NCBI RefSeq assembly: GCF_001027285.1
Contig: NZ_CP011509.1
Location: forward strand, 1,496,501-1,560,500
DNA length: 64,000 bases
Direction of reading: 5' to 3'
Source of the DNA: Archangium gephyra
GTDB lineage: Bacteria > Myxococcota > Myxococcia > Myxococcales > Myxococcaceae
Of the stretch, positions 26,601-34,294 are shown one piece after another. The notes under the pieces are model-generated. The model was not told where the DNA came from. It did not search any database and saw nothing but the letters and a program-made list of their open reading frames with translations. The stretch's first letter is position 1, and each line of letters opens with the position of its first letter. The position numbers and the translations under genes are program-made.

Positions 26601-27325
26601 GCGACGGCCGGGGTGGCACCGCCACCCGTGACGTGACGGTGAACGTGCGCAACGTCAACCGTGCGCCCACGGCCAACGCCGGCACCGCGCTCTCCGCGGT
26701 GTCCCAGGCCACCGTCAACCTCAACGGCAGCGGCACGGATACCGACGGCGGCACCCTGACGTACCAGTGGTCGCAGGTGGGTGGCCCGTGGGTGACGCTG
26801 GTGGGGGCGGACACCGCCACGCCGTCCTTCACCGCTCCGGCCGTGAGGTCCAACACCGACCTCGTCTTCCGGCTGGTGGTGCGCGATGGCTCGCTCTCCA
26901 GCGAGCCCTCCACGGTGACGGTCACCGTCTCGCCCGCCGACAATCAGGCCCCCGTGGCCCGGGCCCGCATCCTCCTCTCTGGCAGCCAGGCGTCGATGAC
27001 ACTCGATGGCTCGGCTTCCAGCGATGTGGAGGGGGACGCGCTCACCTACAAGTGGGAGCAGCTCGGCGGCTCGCCCATGCAGCTCACCAACGCCACCCAG
27101 GCGGTGCTGAGCGTGGACGTGCCCGCGACGGGTACCTACAGCTTCCGTCTCACCGTGACGGATGCCCGCGGTGCCTCGCACACCACCACCGTGGAGGCCA
27201 CGGCCACGCTGTCCACCTCCACGCCGGACCAGGGCGGCTGCTCCTCCACCGGCACGGGCGCCCCGGCCAGCGTGCTCGGCCTGGCGCTCCTCGGCCTGCT
27301 GCGCCGCCGCCGCTGGCTGAACTGA
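20636..27325 (+). CDS. Giant secreted M36 (fungalysin-type) metalloprotease with eleven Ig-like repeats and MYXO-CTERM tail
   Basis: 2229 residues from a GTG at 20636. In order: a signal peptide, a fungalysin/thermolysin-type propeptide (about 60-270), and a catalytic domain with a protease-associated insert (about 510-610: IALVDRGACDFTVKVMNAQ). The zinc site is HEWGH (His629, Glu630, His633) with the third ligand in GEGWGDF (Glu656). A beta-rich region runs to about 1170, then eleven tandem PKD/cadherin-like repeats of about 93 residues. The end is a Cys-containing MYXO-CTERM signal (GGCSSTG, LGLALLGLL, RRRR) for cleavage and surface attachment. It would degrade prey or extracellular proteins. 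Confidence 0.95.
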   Translation: MRRLVATLSGLALVLSGSGAAARSLPNYDALQDVKPTGRSFKPVEEPGARVAHQDERTGSPTFVWVNKGSAPARRSAPFARMAPQEAALAQLSEHASLYGLSSFESAGARVRSVSQNGQGVKVVTLTQEAAGLEVFRQSLRLMLNRSNDLVAVSGSLSKHVSADVPASRVRFQLTASEAISLAYRDLTGSGLDKNLLTPVDTKRETGRYAYYGLASYARPLAEQLVSPARVKQVLYSLPDGLVPAYYVELNTGRPDSQESDYYAYVVSAADGRLLMRNNLTSDAEFSYRVFADNTPPYTPHDGPAGSGATPHPTGTPNGFRPAFVPPSLVTLQNAPFSQNDPWLPESATETVGNNVDAYADLTSPDFYNAGDLRPSLTAPGVFDRTMRFDIQPNADAEQIAAATTSLFYLNNWLHDWFYDSGFDEASGNAQTDNYGRGGEGGDAIHAQAQDYSGLNNANMATPADGESPRMQMYLFSGRDARVTVNAPESIAQVIAAGIAAFGPQVFDVTGDVVAALDGVGTSTDACTALSNAAEVAGKIALVDRGACDFTVKVMNAQSAGATGVIVVDNAEGYIANMTGSSTTITIPTLRLTKAEGKVLRDATGVNVRLHRVAALNPDGTVDNTIVAHEWGHYISNRLVADSSGLVNKQGDSMGEGWGDFTALLMVTRAEDAFAPSNANWNGAYGAAEFATRGRSPDSAFFGIRRVTYSADMAKNALTFRHITDGVALPTTAPLSPGGINSEVHNSGEVWATMLWECYVSLLRVHPFEEAQRRMKSYLVNGLKMTPVAPTFLEARDAIIAAATANDPADGERFWKAFARRGAGVGAVAPDRYSTNHAGVVESYSVGSNLELVSALFADDVATGSCDKDGILDNGETGRIIVTVRNTGSTVASGSSVTMLSTTPGVTVGNGGAMRFPVIAVGEEAQVSLPVTLRGATKGQIARFTLSFRDEGQAIPGDKSHAFGLETQYDDAPATTATETVEGRTLPWDYERDTTLTPGSFQVVEFIADLNRAFFGPNLGAPGDIRLLTPPLQVSTTEPLVLTFRHAYDLEFDATGYYDGAVIELSNDGGATWVDIGDSLYNGTIISPATGKNPMKGRRAFVGTSTGFPTLASATLNLGTAYAGQTVRIRFRMGSDDAAARTGWMLDDLAFSGIVGTPFTSIVTEDGVCMNRPPVANAGEDLTANERSRVTLSGGASDVDGDTVSYGWTQVSGPAVTLTGADTSAPSFTAPEVTGDSDVVLRLTVSDGSLTASDTVTVRVLNVNRAPTVNAGLDGSASERGSYTLSGSASDADGDTLSYLWTQVSGTPVALSNYDKASATFATPEVLFDEVLTFRLTVSDGQSSVSDLVDVAIHDVNRAPVVTASSVTVDERSTATLEATASDADGDTLSYNWTQLSGSPVTLSGADTAKATFSTGEVSADSVLTFRVTVSDGRATATQDVVVNVRQVNRAPTVNAGVDGSVNERESYTLSGSASDADGDTLSYSWVQVSGTPVALTGATSASATFTAPDSASGETLTFRLTVSDGKVTASDLVSVTVNDVNRAPVVTASSVTVDERSTTTLEATASDADGDTLSYSWTQLSGTPVTLSGANTAKATFSTGEVSADSVLTFRVTVSDGRGATATQDVVVNVRQVNRAPTVNAGVDGVVNERSLYTLSGSASDADGDTLSYSWVQVSGTPVALSGATSATARFTAPETVSGETLTFRLTVGDGSTSVSDTVNVVVDTVNRAPVVTVPAVTVDERSTATLEAIASDADGDTLTYSWTQLSGTPVVLSGADTARVTFTTGEVSADSVLTFRVTVFDGFTSTSHDGVVTVRNATANRAPTVNAGVDGAVNERSLYTLSGSASDLDGDTLSYSWVQVSGTPVALTGANTVSASFTAPETASGETLSFMLTVSDGKASTSDTVSVTVNDANRAPVVTASPVTVDERSTASLVATASDADGDALTYSWTQLSGPVVTLSGANSATATFATGEVPADRVLTFRVTVSDGRGGTATRDVTVNVRNVNRAPTANAGTALSAVSQATVNLNGSGTDTDGGTLTYQWSQVGGPWVTLVGADTATPSFTAPAVRSNTDLVFRLVVRDGSLSSEPSTVTVTVSPADNQAPVARARILLSGSQASMTLDGSASSDVEGDALTYKWEQLGGSPMQLTNATQAVLSVDVPATGTYSFRLTVTDARGASHTTTVEATATLSTSTPDQGGCSSTGTGAPASVLGLALLGLLRRRRWLN
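24146..27208. repeat. Eleven in-frame repeats of about 279 bp in the M36 protease gene
   Basis: Units start at about 24146, 24425, 24704, 24980, 25259, 25538, 25817, 26099, 26378, 26657 and 26942, each opening with an Asn-Arg-Ala-Pro-type codon block. Units 2-9 alternate between form A (NAGxDGxxNERxxYTLSGSAS) and form B (VTASSVTVDERSTxTLEA). The real period is therefore a two-domain unit of about 558 bp, with near-identical DNA between copies. The first and last units are divergent. Confidence 0.9.
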
Positions 27326-27350
27326 TACACCGCGTCTGAATCGTCGTGCC

Positions 27351-27389
27351 CCGGCGGCCGGCCCCTGTCCTCCAGGAGCCGGCCGCCGG
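27351..27389. terminator. Strong hairpin between convergent genes
   Basis: A perfect 11-bp stem, ccggcggccgg (27351-27361) with ccggccgccgg (27379-27389), plus an inner cctg/cagg pair. It lies 25 bp after the M36 stop and before the end of the convergent lipoprotein gene, so it can act on both strands. Confidence 0.7.
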
Positions 27390-27418
27390 TGTTTCGTGGG
27401 CCCGTGAGGCGCTCGGCC

Positions 27419-27970
27419 TCAGTAGTGCCCGAACGAGTCGTACCTGCACCCGGAGTTGACCGGTGTCGAGTGTCCGCCCATGTCGTGCGGGACGCCGACC
27501 TCCAGGGTGCCCGTGCACGTGTGGCCCTTGCTGTCCTTCGCCGAGAAGGTGATGCAGTACACGCGCCCGTCTTCCCGGCCGCTGCGCTCCGCCCTCAGCT
27601 GCACCCGGTCCCGGTAGGTGCCCGCCCACCTCGCGTCCGGTGCCGTGTCGCCGTCACCCAGTCCGTCCACGGGCTCGTCCTGCAGCACCTTCTTGATGGT
27701 CACCTTGAAGGGCTTTCCGTAGTCGTCCTTTCCGCTCAGCGTGACGGTGTGGAACTTGTGGTTCGGCGGCCAGAGCAGCTTCGGGTCCGCCTTCACCCTC
27801 TTGCAGGAGGGCTTGTCTCCCTCGAGCGCGCTCACCTCGTCCCCCTCGTCCAGCGTCAGCTCCTCCTGCTCCTCCAGGGGGCCCTCCTCCTCCAGCGGGC
27901 CACCGCAACCCGAGACCCCCAGCATCGCCACCAGCGTGAAGAGCGCCGTCTTCGTCCAGGTTCCGCGCAT
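27419..27970 (-). CDS. Lipoprotein with LWPPNH-type beta domain
   Basis: 183 residues. The lipoprotein signal ends at GVSGC. An acidic linker (LEEEGPLEEQEELTLDEGDE) leads to a beta domain with the LLWPPNHKFHTVTLSGKDDYG motif seen in many myxobacterial surface proteins, in the HYR/PKD-like class. It has several Cys. It is presumably anchored to the outer membrane; the role is unknown. Confidence 0.7.
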   Translation of the reverse strand: MRGTWTKTALFTLVAMLGVSGCGGPLEEEGPLEEQEELTLDEGDEVSALEGDKPSCKRVKADPKLLWPPNHKFHTVTLSGKDDYGKPFKVTIKKVLQDEPVDGLGDGDTAPDARWAGTYRDRVQLRAERSGREDGRVYCITFSAKDSKGHTCTGTLEVGVPHDMGGHSTPVNSGCRYDSFGHY

Positions 27971-28145
27971 GTCCCTTCCCTCCGTGCCTCATGCCGGGCG
28001 GGCCCATTCGAGCGTCCGCCTCTGCTCTTCAGGGTGGGGACCGGGAGGTGCTCTCTTCCATCGGGCGACAGGGTAGGGGCTCTGCTCCTGCTTTCACGCG
28101 TGAGCTGCCCTCGCGGGTGGGAGGAACGCTTCTCCGCACGCCTGC

Positions 28146-29105
28146 TCACTCGCGGGCGGTCACGGACGCCTGGCCCCTCCTCGAGCTGGCCGGGCCCTGC
28201 ACCGTCTTCGCCACGCGCACTATCAGCTCGCGCATAAAGCGGATGGCCTCGTCGTCCTCGACGGTGCTCCGCCAGAGCAGCTCCATCGGTGCGCTTCCCA
28301 GCGTCATGGGCGGCGGTGCCGTGCGGAGGTTCGGGCGCACCGAGGTGAGCTCCCGTGCGACCACGGCGGGCACCGTGGCGAGCAGGGCGCTGCCCTCCAC
28401 GAGCGCACCGATGCTTTGGAACGTCGGCACCGACACCCGCACGCGCCGCTGGATGCCGAGCATGTCCTCGACGATGCCTCGCAGGTCTCCGTTGTACGAG
28501 ACGATGACGTGCTCGTGCGCGAGATAGCGCTCCAGCGTCAGGGTTCTTCCCAGCCGGGCGTGCCGCGGGTCGAAGAGACACACGAAGCCTCCCGAGAACA
28601 GCTCGAGGCGCTGCGTGCCCGCGGGCAATTCGTCGGCCACCGTCACCGCGAGGTCCACCGCCGAGGAGCTCAGGGCCTCGGCGATGGTGCGGAACTGCAC
28701 CGGCACCACGATGAGCTTCATGTGCGGCGCCTCCTCGGCGAGCAGCCGGAGGAGTGGCGGGAGCAGCCAGGTCTCGTTCACGTCCGAGAGGCCAATCCTC
28801 ACGGTGCGCTCGCTCGTCTTCGCGTCGAACGACGCCGGAGCGACGGCGGCCTCGACGAGCGCCTGCAGGTGCGGCCGCGCCGTGGCGAACAGGCGTTGTC
28901 CCCGCGTCGTGAGCGCGAGCCCTCGTCCCGCCCGGACGAAGAGGGGTGTCCCCACCGCCGACGTGAGCCGCCTCAGCGCCGCGCTCACCGCCGGTTGTGT
29001 GAGGTAGAGGCGGTTCGCCGCCTCGGTGACGCTGCCCGCCTCCGCCACCACCACGAACACCCGTAGCAGGTTGAGGTCGAGATCCTTTTCATAGATGGCG
29101 TGCAT
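28146..29105 (-). CDS. LysR-family transcriptional regulator
   Basis: 319 residues. An N-terminal winged HTH (LLRVFVVVAEAGSVTEAANRLYLTQPAVSAALRRL) is followed by the periplasmic-binding-like effector domain. It is transcribed away from the aldo/keto reductase gene, the classical LysR arrangement, and is probably its activator and its own repressor. The inducer is unknown. Confidence 0.93.
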   Translation of the reverse strand: MHAIYEKDLDLNLLRVFVVVAEAGSVTEAANRLYLTQPAVSAALRRLTSAVGTPLFVRAGRGLALTTRGQRLFATARPHLQALVEAAVAPASFDAKTSERTVRIGLSDVNETWLLPPLLRLLAEEAPHMKLIVVPVQFRTIAEALSSSAVDLAVTVADELPAGTQRLELFSGGFVCLFDPRHARLGRTLTLERYLAHEHVIVSYNGDLRGIVEDMLGIQRRVRVSVPTFQSIGALVEGSALLATVPAVVARELTSVRPNLRTAPPPMTLGSAPMELLWRSTVEDDEAIRFMRELIVRVAKTVQGPASSRRGQASVTARE

Positions 29106-29116
29106 GATTCGGATAC

Positions 29117-29132
29117 ATCCTATTCATTGGAT
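29117..29132. promoter_or_regulatory. LysR-type box in divergent promoter
   Basis: atcc (29117-29120) / ggat (29129-29132) dyad around eight AT-rich bases, within the 73-bp gap between the divergent LysR and reductase genes. Short but well placed. Confidence 0.3.
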
Positions 29133-29178
29133 TTCAGCGTGTCGATCCGTAGTCTTGGTGCAGAAGGAGAGACGAACC

Positions 29179-30189
29179 ATGGGCACGCACGATTCGAAGC
29201 AGACGCAGCGCACGGTGAAGCTGGGCTCCACGGGCCCCGAGGTATTCCCGCTGGGACTCGGCTGCATGGGAATGTCTGGCATGTACGGCGCCACCGATGA
29301 CGCCGAGAGCATCCGCACCATCCAGACGGCCATCGATCGCGGTGTCACGCTGATCGACACCGGTGACTTCTACGGCATGGGCCACAACGAGCTGCTCGTG
29401 GCCAAGGCCATCGCCGGCCGCCGGGAGAAGGTCCAGCTCTCCGTGAAGTTCGGCGCGCTCCGCGGACCGGATGGCAGCTGGGGCGGAATGGACACGCGCC
29501 CCGCCGCCGTGAAGAACTTCGTCGCCTACAGCCTCAAGCGCCTGGGCGTGGACGTCATCGACATCTACCGTCCCGCCCGGCTCGACCCCTCCGTCCCCAT
29601 CGAGGACACCATCGGCGCCATCGCGGAGCTCGTGAAGGCCGGCTACGTGCGCCACATCGGCCTCTCCGAGGTCGGCGTCGAGACCATCCGCCGCGCCCAC
29701 CGCGTCCACCCCATCGTCGATCTGCAGATCGAATACTCGCTCGCCAGCCGCAGCCCCGAGGCGGAGATCTTCCCCGCGCTCGCCGAGCTCGGCATCAGCG
29801 CCACCCTCTACGGCGTCTTCTCGCGCGGCCTCCTCACCGGCAGCAAGCCCAAGGGCCCGGGGGACTACCGTGCGTATCTGCCTCGCTTCACCGGCTCGAA
29901 TGGGGAGAAGAACGAGGATGTCGTGGGGGCGCTCCAGCGTTTCGCCCGGGAGCGGAACATGACGCCCGGACAGCTCTCCGTCGCCTGGGTGCTCGCGCGC
30001 CAACCCGCCTTCGTTCCCGTCGTCGGTGCCAAGAACGTCGCGCAGCTCGAGGACTCGCTCGGCGCGCTGACCCGGACTTTGTCGAAGGCGGACCTCGCGG
30101 CCCTCGACTCCATCGTGACCATCTCCGGCGAGCGGTATGGCGCGGAGCAGATGAAGCACCTCGACAGCGAACGGCATTCGCACCCGTAA
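29179..30189 (+). CDS. Aldo/keto reductase
   Basis: 336 residues from the ATG at 29179, with agaaggag upstream. Family features are LGLGCMGMSGMYGATD at the start, the catalytic Asp-Tyr pair (DTGDFYG), a Lys in LSVKFG and the His in GYVRHIGLSE. Length and sequence fit the YajO/AKR13-type branch of NADPH-dependent aldehyde reductases. The usual HWP/HRP after the DVIDIY strand is YRP here. It is probably controlled by the divergent LysR protein. Confidence 0.92.
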   Translation: MGTHDSKQTQRTVKLGSTGPEVFPLGLGCMGMSGMYGATDDAESIRTIQTAIDRGVTLIDTGDFYGMGHNELLVAKAIAGRREKVQLSVKFGALRGPDGSWGGMDTRPAAVKNFVAYSLKRLGVDVIDIYRPARLDPSVPIEDTIGAIAELVKAGYVRHIGLSEVGVETIRRAHRVHPIVDLQIEYSLASRSPEAEIFPALAELGISATLYGVFSRGLLTGSKPKGPGDYRAYLPRFTGSNGEKNEDVVGALQRFARERNMTPGQLSVAWVLARQPAFVPVVGAKNVAQLEDSLGALTRTLSKADLAALDSIVTISGERYGAEQMKHLDSERHSHP

Positions 30190-30264
30190 CGCGGAGCGTC
30201 GTTTCTCGGGGCGAAACCCTGGCGGCACCGGGCCGCACACGGAGTCAAACCCGGGGGACGGATA

Positions 30265-30298
30265 CCCTCACCCCGTCCCTCTCCCGAGGGGAGAGGGG
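30265..30298. repeat. Dispersed intergenic palindrome, inverted copy
   Basis: ccctcacccc followed by the stem ccctctccc (30277-30285) / gggagaggg (30289-30297). It has the same stem sequence as the element at 52329-52349, in the opposite orientation. It sits after the reductase gene and may also end its transcript. Confidence 0.65.
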
Positions 30299-30350
30299 TT
30301 CTTGGGCTCCTTGGGGGTTCTTGGGGGCTTGGGCTTCTTGGGGGTGCTGG
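30299..30350. repeat. Imperfect ttcttgggg tandem repeat
   Basis: Five or so imperfect copies of a 9-10 base unit (ttcttgggctccttggggg and variants) immediately after the palindrome. It is G/T-rich and non-coding. It could be slippage-generated DNA or a G-rich structure. Confidence 0.5.
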
Positions 30351-30410
30351 ATTGACTCACTTGTCAAAGTGACCGGCTCGTCGTCTGCTCCCGCTCCGCA
30401 AGGAGACTGA

Positions 30411-32990
30411 ATGGGCAACGAGCTTCGTTTCGACGGGAAGGTCGCCATCGTCACCGGTGCCGGTAATGGCCTGGGCCGCTCTCACGCGCTGCTGCTCGCG
30501 AGCCGTGGGGCGAAGGTGGTCGTCAATGACCTCGGCGGTTCCAGCACCGGCGGCGGCCGCGGCTCCGAGGCCGCTGACAAGGTGGTCGCTGAAATCAAGG
30601 CCGCTGGCGGCGAGGCCGTCGCCAACTACGACTCCGTCGAGGACGGGGCGAAGATCGTCCAGAGCGCGCTCGATACCTGGAAGCGCCTGGACATCGTCAT
30701 CAACAACGCCGGCATCCTCCGCGATACCAGCTTCCAGAAGATGAGCGAGCAGGACTGGGAGCTCATCTACCGCGTCCACGTGCTCGGCGCCTTCCGCGTC
30801 ACCCAGGCCGCCTGGCCCCACCTGCGCGACCAGGGCTACGGCCGCATCCTCTTCACTGCCTCCGCCGCCGGCATCTACGGCAACTTCGGCCAGGCCAACT
30901 ACAGCATGGCCAAGCTCGGCCTCGTCGGCTTCGCCAACACCCTCGCCATCGAGGGCCGCAAGAAGAACATCCTCGTCAACGCCATCGCCCCCATCGCCGG
31001 CAGCCGCATGACCGAGACCGTCCTCCCCAAGGAGGTCGTCGATGCGCTCCGCCCCGAGTACGTCAGCCCGCTCGCCGCCTGGCTCTGCCACGAGGACTGT
31101 CAGGAGACCGGTGCCCTCTTCGAGGTCGGCGGCGGCTTCATGGCCAAGCTCCGCTGGGAGCGCACCCGCGGCAAGGTGTTCAAGCTCGGCCGCGCCATCA
31201 CCCCCGAGGCCGTCCAGAAGTCCTGGGAGTCCATCACCGACTTCACCGAGGCCACCCACCCCACCGACGTGGCGGGCGGCATGCAGCCCGTCATGGACAA
31301 CCTCACCTCCCAGAGCAAGGGCGGCAACGAGTTCATCGACGTCGACGCCGCGCTCGGCTACGAGTTCCCCGAGACCCGCTCCGCCTATGACGAGCGTGAC
31401 CTCTCGCTCTACGCGCTGGGCGTGGGCGCCGCGCAGGATCCGCTCGACACGAAGGAGCTCCAGTACGTCTACGAGCTCCACGGCGAGGGCTTCCGCCCGC
31501 TGCCCACCTACGGCGTCATCCCCGCCCTCAACTCCGTCCTGAAGATGTCCGCCGAGGGCAAGCAGGCCCCGGGGCTCAACTACGGCCTGGACCGCGTCCT
31601 CCACGGCGAGCAGTACACCGAGCTGCTCCGCCCGCTGCCCGCCAAGGCCACGCTGCGCCACAAGGGCCGCATCAAGGACATCTTCGACAAGGGCAAGAAC
31701 GCGCTCGTCGTCACCGAGGTGACCAGCTACGACGCCCAGACGGGCGAGCCGCTCGTGCGCAATGAGATCACCACCTTCGTCCGTGGCGCGGGCGGTTGGG
31801 GTGGCGAGCGCGGGCCGGTGACGGACCTTCCGCCTCCGGAGCGCGCGCCCGACGCCGTCGTCACCGAGAAGACGCACGAGAACCAGGCGCTCCTCTACCG
31901 GCTCTCCGGAGACTGGAACCCGCTGCACGCGGACCCCGAGTTCGCCCGGAACTTCGGCTTCCAGAAGCCCATCCTCCACGGCCTGTGCACCTTCGGCTAC
32001 GTGGGCCGCCACGTCATCAAGGCCTTCGCCCACGGCGACCCGCGCCTCTTCAAGAGCATCCGCGTGCGCTTCGCCGACACCGTGCTGCCCGGCGAGACGC
32101 TCCGCACCGAGATGTGGAAGGACGGCGAGCGCGTCATCATCCGCTGCAAGGTCGTCGAGCGCGACAAGGTCGTCATCAGCAACGCCGCCGTGGAGCTCCA
32201 TAAGGAGGTCCCCTCGGCCCAGGCGAAGCCCGCCGCGCAGGCGAGTGCTCCCGCCGCGGCCGGTGGAAGCTCCGCGAGCGCCAAGGTTTTCGGGGCCATT
32301 CGCGCCTACGTGGCCCAGCACCCCGAGCTCGTCGCCAAGGTGGCCAACGTCTACCTCTTCAAGCTCACCCAGCCGGAGAGCACCTGGACGCTGGACCTCA
32401 AGAACGGCGCGGGCGCGGTGCAGGAGGGCGCGCAGGGCAAGGCCGACTGCTCGCTGGAGCTCACCGACGCGGACTTCCTCGCCATGACCTCGGGCAAGGC
32501 CGATCCGCAGAAGCTCTACTTCGGCGGCAAGCTCAAGATCACCGGCAACGTGATGGCCTCGCAGAAGCTCGGCTTCCTCGCGAAGGTGGGCCCCGCCGGT
32601 GAGGGCTCGGCTCCCGCGAAGGCGTCCGCGGCTCCGGCTCCGGCCTCGGCTGGCGACAAGGTGGGCAACGGCCGGGCTCCGGCCATCTTCAAGGCGCTCG
32701 GCGAGCGGCTGGCGCAGAAGCCCGAGCTGGCCCGCGAGCTGGCCGCCGTCATCCAGTTCCACGTCACCGAGCCCCAGGGCTCCTGGGTGGTGGATGGCAG
32801 GGACACTCCCGGCGTGCGCGAGGGGAAGGCCGACAAGGCGGACCTGACGCTCCGTCTGTCGGACGAGGACCTGACGGCCCTGGTGCAGGATCCGCAGGCC
32901 GTGCAGCGGCTCTACCAGCACGGCAAGCTGCGGGTGGACGGCGACGTCCGGGTGGCCTCGCGCCTGGGCTTCCTCAAGCAACTCATCTGA
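30411..32990 (+). CDS. MFE-2-like fusion: SDR dehydrogenase, MaoC hydratase, two SCP2 domains
   Basis: 859 residues. Residues 1-300 are a 3-hydroxyacyl-CoA dehydrogenase of the SDR family ([15 protein letters not shown], Tyr164-x3-Lys168). About 320-600 is the MaoC-like enoyl-CoA hydratase 2, with the motif LSGDWNPLH (Asp501, Asn503, His506). Two sterol-carrier-protein-2 domains follow (about 625-725 and 745-859), joined by Ala/Pro linkers. The order equals eukaryotic peroxisomal MFE-2, which has only one SCP2 domain. It would hydrate and oxidise long or branched enoyl-CoA. The partner thiolase follows 34 bp later. Confidence 0.93.
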   Translation: MGNELRFDGKVAIVTGAGNGLGRSHALLLASRGAKVVVNDLGGSSTGGGRGSEAADKVVAEIKAAGGEAVANYDSVEDGAKIVQSALDTWKRLDIVINNAGILRDTSFQKMSEQDWELIYRVHVLGAFRVTQAAWPHLRDQGYGRILFTASAAGIYGNFGQANYSMAKLGLVGFANTLAIEGRKKNILVNAIAPIAGSRMTETVLPKEVVDALRPEYVSPLAAWLCHEDCQETGALFEVGGGFMAKLRWERTRGKVFKLGRAITPEAVQKSWESITDFTEATHPTDVAGGMQPVMDNLTSQSKGGNEFIDVDAALGYEFPETRSAYDERDLSLYALGVGAAQDPLDTKELQYVYELHGEGFRPLPTYGVIPALNSVLKMSAEGKQAPGLNYGLDRVLHGEQYTELLRPLPAKATLRHKGRIKDIFDKGKNALVVTEVTSYDAQTGEPLVRNEITTFVRGAGGWGGERGPVTDLPPPERAPDAVVTEKTHENQALLYRLSGDWNPLHADPEFARNFGFQKPILHGLCTFGYVGRHVIKAFAHGDPRLFKSIRVRFADTVLPGETLRTEMWKDGERVIIRCKVVERDKVVISNAAVELHKEVPSAQAKPAAQASAPAAAGGSSASAKVFGAIRAYVAQHPELVAKVANVYLFKLTQPESTWTLDLKNGAGAVQEGAQGKADCSLELTDADFLAMTSGKADPQKLYFGGKLKITGNVMASQKLGFLAKVGPAGEGSAPAKASAAPAPASAGDKVGNGRAPAIFKALGERLAQKPELARELAAVIQFHVTEPQGSWVVDGRDTPGVREGKADKADLTLRLSDEDLTALVQDPQAVQRLYQHGKLRVDGDVRVASRLGFLKQLI

Positions 32991-33024
32991 CGGTCACGAA
33001 CCCACACCAGAAGGAACAACAACC

Positions 33025-34203
33025 ATGGGACGTCGAGTCAATGTCATCGGAGTGGGGATGGTGAAGTTCGCCAAGCCGGGCGCCAGCGAGGAGTACGACG
33101 TCATGGCGTCCAAGGCGGCCCAGGCGGCCATCAAGGACGCGGGCATCTCCTATGGCGACATCCAGCAGGCCTATACGGGTTACGTCTTCGGTGACAGCAC
33201 CTGTGGCCAGCGCGCCGTGTACTCGGTGGGCCTCACCGGTATCCCCGTCATCAACGTGAACAACAACTGCTCCACCGGCTCCACCGCGCTCTACCTCGCG
33301 CGCCAGGCCGTCGAGGGCGGCATGGCCGAGTGCGTCCTCGCGCTCGGCTTCGAGAAGATGGAGAAGGGCGCGCTCGCCTCCAAGTTCGACGACCGCGCCA
33401 ATCCGCTCGAGCGCCACGTGGACACCATGAACCGCGCCCAGGGCATGAACCAGTCGCCCTTCGCCGCGCAGATGTTCGGCGGCGCCGGCCGCGAGTACCG
33501 CTGGAAGTACGGCACGAAGCGCGAGACCTTCGCGAAAATCTCCGAGAAGGCCCGCAAGCACGCCAGCAAGAACCCCTTCGCGCTCTTCACCCAGACGCTC
33601 TCGGTGGAGGAGATCCTCGCCTCGGACGAGGTCTTCGATCCGCTCACCCGCTACCAGTGCTGCCCGCCCACGTGCGGCGCCGCCGCGGCCATCGTCTGCT
33701 CGGATGAGTTCGCCCGGAAGCTGGGGCACGCCAACCCCGTGTACATCGCCGCCCAGTCGATGACCACGGACCTGCCCTCCAGCTTCGGCGACAGCATGAT
33801 CAAGATGGTCGGCTTCGACATGGCCGCCCTCGCCGCGAAGCAGGTGTACGAGAAGTCCGGCCTCGGCCCCGAGGACGTGGACGTCGTCGAGCTGCACGAC
33901 TGCTTCACCGCCAACGAGCTCCTCACCTACGAGGCGCTCGCCCTGTGCAAGGAGGGCGAGGCGGAGAAGTTCATCTGGGACGGCGACAACACCTACGGCG
34001 GCAAGTTCGTCACCAACCCCTCGGGCGGGCTGCTCTCCAAGGGCCACCCGCTGGGCGCCACGGGGCTCGCGCAGTGCACGGAGCTCGTCTGGCAGCTCCG
34101 CGGCCAGGCCGAGCAGCGCCAGGTCGAGGGCGCCCGCGTGGCGCTGCAGCACAACCTCGGCCTCGGCGGCGCGTGCGTGGTGACGATGTACCGCCGCGAC
34201 TGA
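33025..34203 (+). CDS. SCPx-type thiolase (lipid-transfer/acetyl-CoA acyltransferase family)
   Basis: 392 residues. The catalytic Cys82 lies in NNNCSTGS, His291 in LHDCFTANE and His341 in [10 protein letters not shown]. These are the non-decarboxylating thiolase residues in the variant form typical of sterol carrier protein x. It would perform the last step, thiolytic cleavage, on 3-ketoacyl-CoA made by the MFE-2-like protein just upstream. The two genes form a complete peroxisome-like beta-oxidation unit; only an acyl-CoA dehydrogenase is missing nearby. Confidence 0.93.
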   Translation: MGRRVNVIGVGMVKFAKPGASEEYDVMASKAAQAAIKDAGISYGDIQQAYTGYVFGDSTCGQRAVYSVGLTGIPVINVNNNCSTGSTALYLARQAVEGGMAECVLALGFEKMEKGALASKFDDRANPLERHVDTMNRAQGMNQSPFAAQMFGGAGREYRWKYGTKRETFAKISEKARKHASKNPFALFTQTLSVEEILASDEVFDPLTRYQCCPPTCGAAAAIVCSDEFARKLGHANPVYIAAQSMTTDLPSSFGDSMIKMVGFDMAALAAKQVYEKSGLGPEDVDVVELHDCFTANELLTYEALALCKEGEAEKFIWDGDNTYGGKFVTNPSGGLLSKGHPLGATGLAQCTELVWQLRGQAEQRQVEGARVALQHNLGLGGACVVTMYRRD

Positions 34204-34243
34204 GCGGGCAGGCGGGCGATGGCGGCCCGCGTCACAACGGGCT

Positions 34244-34289
34244 CTCTCCCTCTCCAACCCTTCTGGACGACAGGACTCGAGAGGGAGAG
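34244..34289. promoter_or_regulatory. Hairpin overlapping the ribosome-binding site of the next gene
   Basis: ctctccctctc (34244-34254) pairs perfectly with gagagggagag (34279-34289). The right arm contains the purine-rich Shine-Dalgarno of the gene starting at 34295. The hairpin could end the upstream message or hide the binding site. Confidence 0.45.
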
Positions 34290-34294
34290 TTGCC

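Noticed and set aside
20687-27181. A 2164-residue open frame antisense to the M36 protease gene
   Set aside because: Composition is Arg/His/Gly/Val-rich without domains; it is a shadow of GC-biased codons in the real gene. Similar long antisense frames opposite ychF, the MFE-2-like gene, the kinase and the URC genes were left out for the same reason.
24146-27208. Regular repeats that might suggest a CRISPR array or satellite
   Set aside because: Units are about 279 bp, all in frame, and encode Ig-like domains.
30245-30454. Small minus-strand frame between reductase and MFE-2-like genes
   Set aside because: Made from the palindrome and ttcttgggg repeats; no start signal.
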